Assembly (NCBI RefSeq): GCF_020382885.2
Contig: NC_058493.1
Coordinates: forward strand, 20,140,499-20,204,498
Length of the DNA: 64,000 nucleotides
DNA from: Scatophagus argus
Lineage: Eukaryota; Chordata; Actinopteri; Scatophagidae
Direction of reading: 5' to 3'
Shown: piece after piece, positions 31,689-57,100 of the stretch
Layout of the letters: each line of letters opens with the position of its first letter
How positions within the stretch are numbered: the first letter of the stretch is position 1
Program-made: the position numbers and the translations under genes
The notes under the pieces: generated by a model
What the model was told of the DNA's origin: nothing
Seen by the model: the letters and a program-made list of their open reading frames with translations, nothing else
The model's database searches: none

Positions 31689-34600
31689 TGAGAGACAGGG
31701 AAGATATGAATGACTCAACGGCCCTACCATGCACACGGGACCGCGGGGCCCCTGACTGTCATTAATGTTACTCTTTTCAGTTTTTCTTTTGAGTGTGTGT
31801 GTTTTTTAAAACAAAATTAACAGCAGTACAGCGTATATTTAAGTGACTGATTTAAAGTAAAGTAAGTAAAGAGATTTAAATCTATTCAACAGAACAATAG
31901 CTCAGCTTAAGAAAATATAAGATTCATCACAAATTTCCGTTGATTTCCTGTAATATTTTGTATAAACTATGTAAAATGTCAGTTTGGAACGACAGCAGCA
32001 GGAAGGTGCACTGAGGGCTTTACCCAGCACCTCTCCAGCTCCAGCATGAAGAAAATACTGAATGTCAGGTGCAGCGCGCTTCTTCTCCTCTGGCCGAGTT
32101 CACGTACATCAAGATGATGATGTTTTTGTTTTTTTGTTGTTTTTTTTTTTTTTTACTCCATGTCATCATCAAGTTAAAAAAGTGGTGAATTAGATTTAAT
32201 GTGTTTTATTGTGGCAGTGCAACAACTGGATGACATCATCGCTAATTTTTCAAGAGTAAATAAAATAGTTGCAGTGTGCGCATCAGTTATGAATCGTCCT
32301 GTTTGTGGTGTGTGAGCTGTTTTTTTTTTTTTTTTTAAATGTTTTTATTGTGTAATACATTTTAAAAAACTGCTCATTCCTTCTTCTTGTACTTTACTGT
32401 GCCCAGCAACTTCAAATGTAGAGAGAAATGAAAAGAATAAAATCTCTCACTCAAGATATTTTTTAAAAACAAAAAGAAAAAAGTGCAATTCACATAAGAC
32501 AACAAAACTGCTGTGTGATGACCAGAGCAGACTTGAATTCTTCCAAATCATTTTTATTCAGTGTTCAGTCCTTGTTTGTGACTTAACTCCACGTGACCAC
32601 AAAATAGTGTGACGGTAGCTCAGGTCTTTCCCGCATCATTGAGGAAGAAATGGGTATAAAATAAGACTAATAAGAGCATACAACCTTATGTCATAACATT
32701 CTGTAAAATATTGGCATTTACTAGATTTTATGACTAAAAATATAAACACTCAACATCCAGAGGAAGCATTTTCTCATGCGTTTCCTGACACCAGCAGATG
32801 CGAGAGCGACAGAGGTGTCAGAAATGGACGGTACAGTCCTGTGGTGAAAGTTAAGGCCGTTTTCGGAGAGTCTGTCATTGGCAACACGTACTGTAGACCA
32901 GCTGAGCCCTGAATGTAATGTCTATCTGAACCAAACCACAAACGCTGGGAAAAGAGGAGAATTAGGATGAAAACAGAAGAAAAGGCCAAAAAAACAAAAA
33001 CCAAACCCCACCTGACTGGTAAAACTCAGCGCACTCTGAGGCCGTTTCAGAAAGTGTATACAAGTCACAGCTAAAAACAGAAACACGAGGTGTTCTTAGC
33101 TTTGGGTAAACATGAGTTGTGACCAGTGATTCTCTGTATGTAAGGCAGTCCCAGAAAAGATTATTAACTCAGCTCAAAAGCAGCTCCTTTCACAATCATA
33201 AAACAACAGATGGCTCAAAACAACATCAGAGGAAGAGGACGAGTGCCTCTCAAACTCGGCCATTTGATCGTTTAAGGGCTTCTGTTCAATTAGGTCCATT
33301 TTAACATTTTCAGCCTTCACACATCTATTCTTTGGTTAAACTGATACTGAAGACTGTGAAAGGAAATCACACGTACTGTTTAACAGATCAATAAGCGATA
33401 AAGGTTGACAAATATATAAGATAAAAAGTGAATATGTAGTTTGTATCTTCTGGAAGCAGCTCCTTTGCTCCATCTGTTTCATGACTCAGATGAGATATTT
33501 TAAAAGGACCATACCAGTGTTTTTAAAAGATAAAGCTGTTCAACAAAAAACAGGTATATTTTTTACTGACCATCTACAAATGCATGAAGGCTGTGCAGAT
33601 GCACTTCTGTACAGCCACTCTTTCACATTAATTTATTTCTGTTATGACAAACAAATGGTAGACCCTTCAGAGGGGAACTCTCAAAATCCAGTTGGCAGTC
33701 AAGTTGCAGGGCGTGTAATGTAAACACCATACCTTTCAGGTTGTATAAATCATCACAGTGAACATCAAGTCTGCATTATTTTATCAAAGACTTCAAATCA
33801 ATCTGCAAGCACACTGCACCGACACACAGCTTACAGAAATTTAAAAAAATGCAATGCAATTTATTTATGAACAGTTTAATATTTAAAAATTCAGCTAACA
33901 TGCCTCAACCGGACTGCGTCGGTGTGGTTTGTTCAGATTTGGTAGACAGCGGCAACATATAAGCACAAAACTCTCATCGCGTTTTCGATTTACATATTGA
34001 AATATATCTATAGCTTCGAGCCACTGAGAACCACACGGACAAAAAAAAGCACAAATAGAAATCTCTCCTGTTAGATAAGGAAAAACCAACCTCCAACAAC
34101 CTTCACCAGTAAACTGCGTTCACGTAGGACCCCGTCACTCAGGGCCTTTGATGCAGACTTGATCTTCACTGTGGATTTACACAACTAAAACCAACGGTTC
34201 CCAGGCCTAAAATAATATAATACGCACAATGAAGGGATGTGATGCAAAGTATATGCAATTTGTAGGAAATTAAATGAAACAGAGAAAACTACTGGCATGG
34301 TCCTCTGAAGTAAATAAGATATCTGAAGAAAAAAAACGAACAAACAAACTCATGCTTACCCAAATCTAAATGTCTATAATATCAGTTCTGTTGGGATAAA
34401 ATGTTCATGGACACAAAACAGTCTCACAGTTACATGCAGAGTCATTCACAAACACACACTCATGAAAATAACAACAGTGGATATAGTCAGAATCTTGTTT
34501 GGGATTAAAAAGTCTCTGAAATTGAAACAAACTAAAATCTGCTTCCAAATAAAACTATTTTGTTCCTTACATCCTAGAAGACATGCATATATGCAAAATA

Positions 34601-35877
34601 CATCAATTAGAATAATATTTGTATTATATACCTATTGCATTTTGATATTTTTTTATGTTACGTGTGTATGTACATTATTTTATGACACTGTGTACAAAAG
34701 CAACATTTTGAATGCTGCAGAGAAACGTCTAACACTGTGCGAGCATTTTACAACAAAATCCGATCGGAACATCCGACTGCTTCCCACAACTGCATCCTGT
34801 TATGATAGTGAGGTCTGTTATGATGGTCGTCAAATGCGCCGCTCGAGTAACAGCAGCGTGATGTTGGTGGAGGTGAGCAGAAGCCGAGAAAAAGTGGGTT
34901 TGTGGCTTCCATAACTCGTCAAGTCACCGACCGCCCGCATTCAGCGAGCGCTCGGACGCATCACGCTGCTGGTACAAGCTTCAAAACAACATTTGACACC
35001 AAAGGCCGATGGGCGTAATGACCACAAGCAGCCGATTCTGCAGCTTCCTGCGGTCAAAACCTGTGTCCCATCAGAAAAAAAGTAAGGTACATGTATGAAG
35101 GCACCTCAACACCGTTTTGTGTTCTGATACTGTGTACATGAGTCAGAGCTTTAAAAAGACAGACGAGACTAAATGTTGACTTTATCCTGGCCTGGCTGGA
35201 ACAACCAAAAAACAAAGAAAAAAAATAAAGATATTACGCTCAGTACATATTTCCTCCCTTTTTGAATCAGGGAGCAGGCGGACGGCACGCGAGCTCGTAC
35301 GTCCGAACATCGTGCAGCAGCAAGTCCTCCTGTCTTCTCAAAGTATCTTAAAGTCCATCTTAATGTCCAAAGTATCTTAATGTTAGGAGCTCCTCTGTTT
35401 CTTTCTTTTTACTTTTATTTTCTGGAAAATAAGCAGATGGGGTTTTTCTTAAAAGATTTGGGAAGCATCCCTGGAGCTCACACTGGCCCTTCAGCAGTAT
35501 TTACACAAGAGAATGAGGTTACTTATATGATATGGAGTCCGGAGAGTTGAGGATGGGCGCATGTGAAAGTCTCCAAATATGTGGAGAACACCAAAATAAA
35601 GGACACGATCAGACTAAGAAAGCACTGAGCTACGACATCAACAAGCACTGGCAACAGTTTTGAGTGTTAAACTCAATGTACAACAAGACATTTAAAGATC
35701 AGATGAATTCGCCTTATGACGCATCGAGTGCATCAGACCGTTTACACTCGGCGTTGTCCTTCATTTTGGTGTTCACCAGCATTTCCGTTTAAGAAGCCAG
35801 ATGCATAGACCATGTGACCCTGAGGGACATGATACCCAAGTTGCCGTGTACTGGACTGTGTATGGCCACACTGCTCA

Positions 35878-35920
<43 letters not shown>

Positions 35921-35942
35921 GTGTGTTGGTGCACAACTGTGC
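31689..35942. other. Convergent 3' region between mettl21c and tpp2
   Basis: No coding exon seen. Plus-strand AATAAA at 32259-32264 and 32436-32441 are candidate ends for mettl21c. Minus-strand AATAAA (TTTATT on +) at 35414-35419 would give tpp2 a 3' UTR of about 530 nt; another candidate is at 32552-32557. A/T-rich throughout, with T-runs at 32139-32154 and 32321-32336. Confidence 0.45.
35880..35927. repeat. (GT)n / (CA)n microsatellite in the tpp2 3' UTR
   Basis: About 48 bp of near-perfect GT on +. It reads as CA in the tpp2 transcript and begins about 16 nt after the tpp2 stop codon. Confidence 0.9.
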
Positions 35943-47925
<11,983 letters not shown>

Positions 47926-48337
47926 GATCAAAAGAGCGACAATGAAAACAAAGCAGCGAAATGGGGAAGAGACCGACACGATGGGAGAACCGGGGAGGAG
48001 AGCTGTTTAAAGGGGCCGTGCGGGTTTCCTGCACAGCACACAAGTCTTAGTATTATTTATTCAATATCTAACAGCCTTAAGATGAACGTTCGGGGCCATG
48101 TGTCAATATAACACATGAGTTTATATCTAAAACTACATTAAACTACAGACAAGTCTAAGATGTGATTGAGAAACTGGCTCCGGCTGGGGCAAACTGTAAA
48201 TCTTACTGTTCCCAATAATTGTACACTAGATGGTGCTATAATACTGATAGGTGTGATTGCTGAAGCCAGGCTGTGCTCTTTGCCCATCTGACTATGCTAA
48301 ACTGAAGTCACTCAGAGTAAAGCTTGGTAGGGCTGCT

Positions 48338-48380
48338 TCCATCCATCCATCCACCCATTTTCTATACCGCTTATCCTCTA
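48338..48380. repeat. Fragment of a common teleost interspersed repeat
   Basis: The (CCAT)n run followed by TTTTCTATACCGCTTATCC is the same block that opens the longer copy at about 52967. This block is very widespread in fish genomes, probably as the tail of a non-LTR element; I do not assign a family. Confidence 0.6.
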
Positions 48381-51178
48381 CAATTTAAATATAAATATAA
48401 AGGACTGTGATGTCAAAAATGATTAAGGTCAACAGAGTTTCATTCAAACACTTACTCTTTGGGGAGTAGTTGCTTGCACTCATCACAAGAAGAAAATACA
48501 CTTTACATTTACACTGCATTTGATTCTGTGTAAAGTTTTTCCATGTATGTAAGTGGTTTGAATGATTACATACTCCTCTAGTGGTTACACACTCATCCAG
48601 ATGGCTTTTAACCTCATAAAACCCTCCAAACGATCAAGATAATGAAGCAAGCAAACACAAAGAAAAGATGTTTTCTGAGTGTTAGGAAGGTTTACATCAC
48701 TGAGATACAGATTTATCACCTAAATAGCAGTATGTAATTTGCTGGTGGCCCCGAGCAATTGCTTAATGCACCTTGGTCTCAGGTTGGCTTAGTGTGCAAT
48801 TATGGTTCTGTGTTCACTTCTGACTGCAGAAGAGTCAGAGTAAGTTTTTTTTTTTTCTCACTTACGGTCAGAGACTGCGGCAGATAAACAAAAGCTTGTG
48901 TTTGGATAAATGTTTGGCTGGTTTAACTGAAAGCACAGAGAAAGGGCAATCAGTATATCTGCATGTGTTGCTCATTAGTTTTTCTGTAATCCTACTTCTA
49001 GCCTACAGCATGATTGTTTTTGGTACTTTTATTTCCTGCAGATGCAGTGTTGAAAGTGGAGAAGGATGGAAACAATAAATAAATTTTAAAAAAAGAAAAC
49101 AAATCTGATCAACATGGACATTCTGCATATGTGAGTCGGATATATTAAAGATAAGTACCCCATAATTTTCCACAGACCAAATCACACACGTTCTTCTAGC
49201 ATTTGATTCATTCTGTATTCATAGGGATTTTTTTTTCCTAATACCAGGATTAACCTTTCACATGTCAGTCGCCATCTGTTCAACTCAGTACACTTTGTCT
49301 CTGTTATTTATATTATATCCATATACACATGTACACTGTACATAACAGCGTGTTCTTGTACCAAAAAAAAGCACCAGCCACAATAGTTTTTTAAGGCCAA
49401 CGCCCTGAAACCTTGAACTGGTGGCTACAAAACAACAGTGAGCATCCTTTTGCTAATCTGCATAGAGTCAGCATCTGCCTCCTCTTCCTCTTTCTGTCAG
49501 TGCCTCTGCATTGTCACGAATACACGTACAAACCTGTGCACACACTTGAGCAGACAATGTTTGATACCATGCTTTTAAAATATGTGTCCAAGTACACATA
49601 TTTTCACATCCATGTTCACATTTTGGCTCAAGATAAGTTAGACCTCTAAAATTGCCTCTCTGTTTCTTTGTTTTATAGCATTAACCACACACACACACAC
49701 ACATGCGTACACACACCGGCTCGTGGTTTACCACAGGGCGTTGCCACTTTAGCTAAACTAAAATAAAGACCCATCATAAACGTCTTTAAAGTATTATTTC
49801 CCTATGCATGCAGCTACAATAACTGCATTATTCTCCTGCTATTTTTGATATGATACTACTTTGGTTACCATGTCATGATAGTGGCACCTTGACTCGCATT
49901 ATAGTCTTATATTATGGTGATTTGAATGGTGTTACATCTGTGCATACAAGGTTACAGTCAAGACGAGAGTTCTCAATTTACCTGCTGGGCTAAATCAAAT
50001 TTAAATGAAGTTAGAGCTGCTCTCCTGCCTTGCTACAACCGGCAAATACTGTATATGCAGCTGACTACATTGTAGACTACACTGTCATTGTGTCATTGAC
50101 CCCTGTGCTATGGCTTTGAGAGGTTACTTATACAACATGCGTAATACCATGGTTATTATTTAACTGTAATAATACCATGGTCATTATCAATGAAAACAGC
50201 CACAGAGTTTTAGAGGATACAGTCAAAGTCACCCTGTTGTTAAAAGCACAATATGTCTGCGTGTTACAAAGATAATACAAATAATAATCCAAAAACTAAT
50301 CCCTCTCCATCATCTCTTATGGCCAACTAGATGTGGATAGCAGTGTCTGTATCTGCTATCTGTCTGTATTTTCTTATTTTCTCATTATTTTGCTGTGCTT
50401 GGGACATTTCACAATATGCTCCACAGGTACAGTATGCACATTTAGTCAGCGGTGGAAAAATTTCTCAGATGTTATATCAAAACAACAGTGCAAAAAGTAA
50501 AAGTTCTGCCACATACGTTCAACTACAGAGGCATTATCAGCAAAAGGAGCTTATCAAAAGTACCTATTCTGCAGTAAAGCAACCCCCTGTGAGAGTTATG
50601 CTCTGATACATGGTACAGCCGATATGTAAGCAGTATTCTACTGTCGTAGCAGGTGGAAATGCAGTATTTTATGTGCATTTAGATAGTTTAGTGGCTCTCA
50701 ACCCTATGGTAAAGGCGACCTTCCAAGGGTCATGATGAATCTTCAAGGTTGTGAGGTAACTGATGGAAGAGGAACGAAGAGTTCAGCTACATCAGTCTGT
50801 GTTCATTCTTTGTACTTTCTCCGACCTTTCCTGGTTTTCCAAAGTATTCCATAATTTTACCTTTTAGGCTTTGAGTAGTTATTCAAATGAAGCCATATGA
50901 GAAGTTTGGGAGGGAAATGTCACATTGGTGGAACTGCTAACAACTCTCTGACATGTGAAAGGTGACAACAGGCCTCAACTGCTTTTCATAAGTGGTCAAA
51001 AGCCAAAGAGATTGGCGGAAAACTTGAAGTATAAGTTATTCAAAATGTTGCTTAAGTATGGTATTTCAGTGAATTTAGTTAGTACTTTTTCAGCACTGAT
51101 GAAGGTTAGTAACTGGAACCTGAAGCTGTTGGATAATGTAATGGAGTAAAAAGTACAGTATTTCCCCTCTATAATACA

Positions 51179-51836
51179 TGATATGGACAAAAGTATTGGC
51201 ACACCTGACCATTCAAGGATTCAGGGATTCAAGGAGCTTTATTGTCATTTCACACATGTAGAAACATGAGGTGGAACGAAATTAGTTAAAACTACAAAAA
51301 AAGGGCTTAAAACCAGGAGCGTGAGAAGCTGCTGCACTACTGCACGCCGCCATCTTACACTTACCATTACATCTACAGAGACTTTAATGACATCACATTT
51401 GAAATACATAGACAACCTTGCAACAGTTTCCACTCTTCTGGGAAGACTTTCCACAAGATTTCTGGAGTGTTTCTGTGGGAATTTTGGCCCATCAATGCAG
51501 TAAAGGATTTGTGAGGTCAGACACTGATGTTGGATGAAAAGGCCTGGCTCGCAATCTCCGTTCCAGTTCATCTTAAAGGTGCTGGATGTGGTCCAGACAT
51601 GTTCTTCCACACCAAACTCATCCAACCATGTCTTTATGGACTTTACTTTGTGCACTGGGAAACAGTAATGCTGGAATAGAAAAGGGCCTTCCTCAAACTG
51701 ATGGTACAATGTTGGAAGCATAGTATTGTCCAAAATGTCTTGGTATGCTGAATCATTAAGATTTCCCTTCACTGGAAGTAAGAGGCTGAGCCCAGCTCCT
51801 GAAAAATAGCCTAATCCCAATACTTTTGTCTATGTG
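51179..51836 (-). mobile_element. Decayed Tc1/mariner remnant, internally deleted, with a nested repeat
   Basis: The ends are inverted copies (ATGGACAAAAGTATTGGCAC at about 51182 and its inverse near 51814-51836). Inside, minus-strand coding remnants resemble the C-terminal third of a Tc1-type transposase (AYQDILDNTMLPTLYHQF, EEGPFLFQH, NLVESLPRRVET), with no N-terminal half. Between about 51215 and 51358 an unrelated repeat (GGAGCTTTATTGTCATTTCA...) interrupts the left end. Non-autonomous fossil. Confidence 0.75.
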
Positions 51837-52966
51837 GTGTGTGTTGGGGAAGTATGAGTAATTTAAACAGGAAAAATACCTCAAAACTGCATTTTAGTGC
51901 TAATCTTGAGTAAATGCAGTTAGCTGAAGTGCATGCAGGGTTATGGCTTTCTGTAATACCTCTTCTTGAGGGTCGAACGGTGGCGATGAGACATATAACC
52001 TAATTAGATTTAGAGCTGTTCTAAAGGAGTCACAGCTAATCCTGACACTTTGGCCAGCAGCACAAGCACTGCAGCAAACTGCCGTTCCCGTTAGAGAGGC
52101 TATCTGACTGTTCTTTGGTCCCACTTCTCTGCCAGGTCGGGCTTGGCTAGCTGGGTTTGTAGAGTATTCCAGACCAGAGTCAGGCTATTTTGAGGAGTGT
52201 GGTCACAGTCATCTCAGAGGCGTGGCCCAATAGGCTGATGTGGGCTGATGTCCCTGTGTCTTTCACCTGAATGGATCTTAAAGCCTGTCCAGACATCCCT
52301 CTCACCGGGCAGGACAGCACCTTGTCTATTCTTCCATCTGTTAAATTTGGCCTAGAACAGTGTCAACAGGAAAACCACTAATTCTTTCCAGGTTGTTTTG
52401 TCTTTCTCCATGTTTCCATGTTTCTTTATGTCTGTCACCTAGATAGTTTGGTGTGCACCCTTGAGGTAACCTCTTGAGCAGAATAATTTGAAAAGATAAC
52501 AAAAATACTGAATGCAAAATGTGAAAAGTAGTTGATTTTATTGCTCTGCATTGTTGATAATCTGTTTATGGAGGAAAATTCGGTTGAAACATGTGACCAA
52601 ACAAATTATCTTTTAAAGTTTCCAAGAATCACACAGTAAGTGCAGGTTGATGTTAAAGTTTAAGCAATGAGTGACTTTGTTTTACTTTGTGCATTTTGCC
52701 TCATTTTGAGGCCATACTGTAAAAACAAATCTCCTGACTCATCCCAAATTACATTTTGCTGAATGAATCATGGCAGTCAATTCAGGTTAGGCTCCAGAGA
52801 CCGAAACTGATGTCCCGGGGACACTCGCTGTAAATGATTTCCGAAGGTTGTGACGGATTTTGAGACATATTATCATACACCATGTCCTGCAAGTGTCCTT
52901 ACAGTTGCTGAATTAGGAGTAGGGCTAATCCTCACTTGTTAACAGCCTGTGAAGCTCACATCATCC

Positions 52967-53152
52967 ATCCATCCATTTTCTATACCGCTTATCCGTCAGG
53001 GTCGCGGGGGAGCTGGAGCCTGTCCCAGCTGACTAAAGGCGTGAGGCGCGGTACACCCTGGATTGGTCGCCAGTCAATCGCAGGGCTGACGCACAAAAAC
53101 AGACAACCACACACTTTCACACTCACACCTAGGGGCAATGTAGAGTAGCCGA
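52967..53152. repeat. Teleost interspersed repeat (probable non-LTR element tail)
   Basis: Starts with (CATC)n then TTTTCTATACCGCTTATCC, GGGTCGCGGGGGAGCTGGAG and CCCTGGATTGGTCGCCAGTC, and ends near CACCTAGGGGCAATGTAGAG. This block recurs throughout fish genomes; here it is a short 5'-truncated-type copy. Family name not certain. Confidence 0.7.
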
Positions 53153-54556
53153 AGCTCACATCATGGGAATAGCAATAGATCATTTGTGACACAGAAATCA
53201 CAGTATAAAACTGCTGTTTCTTTTTACATCTGAAGTCTATTTGATGTAGGAAACAATCTGTGGTGATCCAGTACAGTCATGTGGGGCCTATAAAGGGGGA
53301 GTAACTCACACTCAGTGGACAGCCACACATGATGCATTGCCAAAACTATGAAAGGGAAGGTACAAATAAAATTCAGATTCAAAGGAATACAGTGAGCTTG
53401 CATTGCCAGCGGCTACAACTCCATTTTTTTATTTAAATCGTTCATCATTATGAGCTCATTCTTGTCAATTCAGAATCTAGCCATCCTCATGGCCTTAGTG
53501 GTTGTGTATGAGAGGTGAATAATGCCAAAGAGGAGCAGATAGAGGAAAAGCAGTCTCATATAAAACACTATTGCTCCTATTTTTTTAGGGATATGGTGAG
53601 ACACATATTCCAACATGACAACATGGAGACATTTCTGTTGGCAAATGGTTTTGGCAGTGAATGGCTTGATGTGTTAACAGATGCTGCCAAAGTTATAAAA
53701 TATGAAGTCACTTGAAAGCATATTGCTCTTGCTATTAAATGAGGAAATACTTGCAAAACAAACACAACATGTCTTGTAACTGAACATACATATGATCTCC
53801 TGGCACATGACATTGCGAGATGCACGATATTTTAAAAAAACAGTGATATTATCAAGTACACCGTTGTGATTGTTGCATTCAAAACACAGAAGAAAGAAAG
53901 TTGCATGACACTTTTGAAATGAAAGCATTGTATTTCACTTTACTAATATTCATGATTCAACATCCTGCCCAAAATCCTAACACAATGTAAACGCGAGCTG
54001 TGCAGCGAGGGGCTCAAGGTTAAAGCACGAAACAACAAGAAAAAAAAACAACCTCTCCTGTTTAGGTTCAACTATGCTCAAAACAACCATGCCTGACCAG
54101 TTTGATAGCAACATGGTCATAGACATCAACATGTGACACTTTGCCATTTCTTCCTTTAAACAGAAATGCAGTTGAAAACACATTCCTCCATTGAGGACAT
54201 GTTTGTTTACTACTATTATTATTGTTTCGGAGAACATTGTTACACCGTTGGTTGACATTTTTCTTTGCGGCACGGATCACCCTCCATACACATGTGTGGG
54301 CGGTGTTGCGTGGAGCCACACCCCCACTGGCGGCGCTGCTGCTGCTGCTGCTGCTGCGGGACTGGAGGGACTGTATCAGCTCGCTTGTTCTATACCAGCC
54401 AGCAGCAGCAGTGGTCGGGCTGGAGTATGATCGCTGTCCAGAGAGCATAGATGTGCAAAACCCCTGGAATATCCGTGCGCTGGAGAGGCCAGAAACGACC
54501 GCCGTGGAGGACTGTCTTTATCTAGCCATCAAAAGGGAGAGAGCCACGGGGAAAGT

Positions 54557-54611
54557 ATGGCGGTAGAAGAGGAAGGTCTCCGGGTTTTCCAGAGCGTTAA
54601 AATAAAAATAG
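54557..54611 (+). CDS. rasa3: RAS p21 protein activator 3, first coding exon (rest outside window)
   Basis: ATG with A at -3 and G at +4 opens MAVEEEGLRVFQSVKIKIG, almost identical to the N-terminus of vertebrate RASA3 (GAP1-IP4BP). The exon ends at a consensus donor (ATAG|GTAAGAAG) in phase 1, so the C2 domain would begin in the next exon. RASA3 is a membrane-associated GTPase-activating protein for Ras and Rap1 with two C2 domains, a RasGAP domain and a PH-Btk domain. None of the later exons is recognisable in the remaining 9.4 kb, which implies a long first intron, as in other vertebrates. Only 18 codons are visible, but the match is specific. Confidence 0.9.
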
Positions 54612-56182
54612 GTAAGAAGAAAAATCCCTACCCCCAGTCTGAGAGCCTCAATGGATGGCTCCATGTTTTAACGGGCCAAGCAGGCAGGCAAGCAGTGCGG
54701 TCTGGAGGCTGGAGGGGCGCGGAGCCGTCTTGTTCCTGCTGCTATTAGAATTCAAATCTCTCGCTTTCCTCTTAGCGCACAGACCGTAAATTGTGAAACT
54801 GAAACCGTTAAAGGTGCAGAAATCGACAGATTTCAAAGCCTTGTGGGAAACTGAGGGAATTTGGCAGCTGGCACAAGAAGCCCGTGTTAGAGGTCTATGT
54901 ATGGAGACTTGAGGTGATCCGAAAAGGCGACGTTAGGCTCCGCAGCTGCGCATATCCAGAAGCCTTTTCCGATCAAACAACTTAAACCTTCATTACACCT
55001 CAGCTGCAGCCACCCATTCATGTCATTTCCACCCCCCCACCTGCACCCCACCAAACAGCTTCACGCTTAACTGTCCAGCTATTGATTGTTAGCCCAGTTT
55101 TCTATATTTAGACATCTAGATGGTCTCCGGTGGGTACAGTCGGTTTGTAGGAGGCATGTGGTGCTTGCATATCTTGTGAATGAAGCCATGAGGAAGCGCA
55201 GTAGTTTGTAGTGGAGGGGAACACTGCCTTTTTATTCAATTCAGAGACTGGCACGCCAGCATCATTTTTATGATTCTGAGTAAAAACTGTAGTAATTCAG
55301 TAAGTGTAGCGAGTGTCGTGTAACTCGTGGATTATAGTAGTAATATAATAAAGGTGTCAAGTAATGACTATTTTATTATACATTCATCTAAAGACTATTG
55401 TCTTTCTGTCCAAGAAAAGTCTAAGGTTTTGTCCGACCAACAGTTGAAAAGCCAAAGAATGTATGGTGAAGCAAACAAAAAAAACATTATAGTGTTTATT
55501 TTGAAGTTTAAGACGCCACTGTCTGAGCTGTCTGGCAGCACGTTTTATCTGTTAAACATCAAAACATTCAAAGCAAACCACCATTTCCTCTGTGTGTTCT
55601 AACTGTTATCTGGGGTCAATATGGGACGTTTGGGACCGTCCCCTCTCGTTTTCACCCACATCTGGCCACCTGATTCATCCTGGCTGTGTTGTCCGATTTG
55701 TTTTGACTCCAAACATGCGACAGAAGGGATGAGCAGAGAGGAAAAAAATGACAACAAACACATCAACAAGCTGTGGGGCTGTGTGATGATGCCAGCCCGC
55801 ATCAGATTAAAAACACTCCAGTGGCCCGTTTTTTTTCAGTTGAGCTGATTTAGACAGAGTCTGTATTTTTAAGCTCCTTACCTGCTGTTAAAATTGGCTG
55901 CAGGTCCTTGGGAAACAGCTGGGGAGAGAACCACCCTGACTCCAGTTTAGTTCAGATAGCTGAGCCTCTGTGAGATGATTGGCTCAGACCTGTAACTCCA
56001 GGGAGGGCTGGTGATGTTAGATCACGGAGGCCTTGTTAGATTGCTTCACTTTCTGAATGAATGTTCAGTCATCCTGCTGCGTCGAGATCCTGTGAATGAA
56101 AACCGAATGAGTGGACGATCTCTCACCATCACAGATGTCTTTCTTAGATTAAAAGCCTACTTACCAATCACACCACGAACAT

Positions 56183-56901
56183 GCAGTGGTGCAGCGGAGG
56201 TATTCAGATCCTTTTATTTACTGCTAGTGAAAGTAGTGATACAGTACTGTAAAATACTTTGTTGTAAAAAAAGGTCCAATTTTTAAAGTAAAAGTACAGA
56301 AAAAAATGCATCCCCCTTCCTATAACATTATATATATTACTTAATTATTACTAATATGTATTTGGTCATGATGGATTACTTGTTTTTTTATGTTAAGTCT
56401 ATTAGATGATTAATTGTCCATGTAATTTTTCCAAAAACAAAAAAAAAAAAGCCAAAATCAGCTGTTCCCAGTTTCTGAAATGTTTAGATTTTCAACTTTC
56501 CTTTGTTTTATATAATATTGAAATTGAATATCTCTGAGTTTTGGACTGTTTAACAACACTAGACCTTTAAACATGCGATTGGGATGGTCATTTTCCAACA
56601 TTTTCTGACATTTTATTGATTAAACAAGTAACGAATTAATCAAGAAATACTTGGGTGATTAATTGACAATCAATAATCAATAAATCATTCATCAGTATGG
56701 TCCAAAATCAGAAATCACGCTGCCTTAGATGGCTTAATATAATGAAAATAGATAATGATGGACATGATCTGTTAGTTGTGGTGAGAATTATACTATAGAG
56801 TGGAAGTATAAGGTATCATCAAAAGAAATACTTATGGAAAGTACAAGTAACTGAATTTGTACAGTACTTAAGTAAATGTACTTTGCAACATTCATCCACC
56901 G
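56183..56901. mobile_element. Probable non-autonomous DNA transposon remnant
   Basis: The left end CAGTGGTGCAGCGGAGGTAT, with AAAGTAAAAGTACAG further inside, and the right end ACTTAAGTAAATGTACTTTG...CATCCACCG are the arms of a very common teleost repeat (AAGTAC/GTACTT-rich, in inverted orientation). The ends are roughly inverted and there is no coding capacity. Class (hAT-like) is my guess. Confidence 0.45.
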
Positions 56902-57067
56902 GCAAGTGACGTCACGTTAGTCAGAAAAATACATGTCATGACTTCTCTTTTACTGGCATTCATGGCGGACGTTTATGTTGTCGTCACTTCCGAGCTCGGA
57001 CTCCCAAGTTTCCTGAGCTCTTCTGTAATGTAATGTAGAGTTACACTGTCTTGTTACCTAGCAGCAG

Positions 57068-57100
<33 letters not shown>

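Larger units (their letters stand above)
47926..54556. other. Intergenic region between divergent tpp2 and rasa3
   Basis: Apart from the repeats listed separately, a short CA run (49687-49703) and a possible degraded element near 50447-50690 (starts CAGCGGTGG; contains AAGTAAAAGTTCTG), I see no gene. The last few hundred bases (about 54240-54556) are GC-richer, include a (GCT)n run at about 54337-54357, and are the likely rasa3 promoter/5' UTR. Confidence 0.45.

Noticed and set aside
34462-34914. 150-codon open frame on the plus strand
   Set aside because: A/T-rich low-complexity translation in the tpp2 3' flank, no recognisable domain and no splice context.
51245-51820. 191-codon open frame on the minus strand that looks like an intact gene
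   Set aside because: It is the C-terminal remnant of a Tc1-type transposase read through repeat sequence; no N-terminal half, so reported as a mobile-element fossil.
54191-54566. Open frames with poly-Ala, poly-Leu or poly-Cys runs upstream of rasa3
   Set aside because: They are three frames of one (GCT)n repeat in the 5' UTR/promoter; the RASA3 N-terminus starts independently at 54557.
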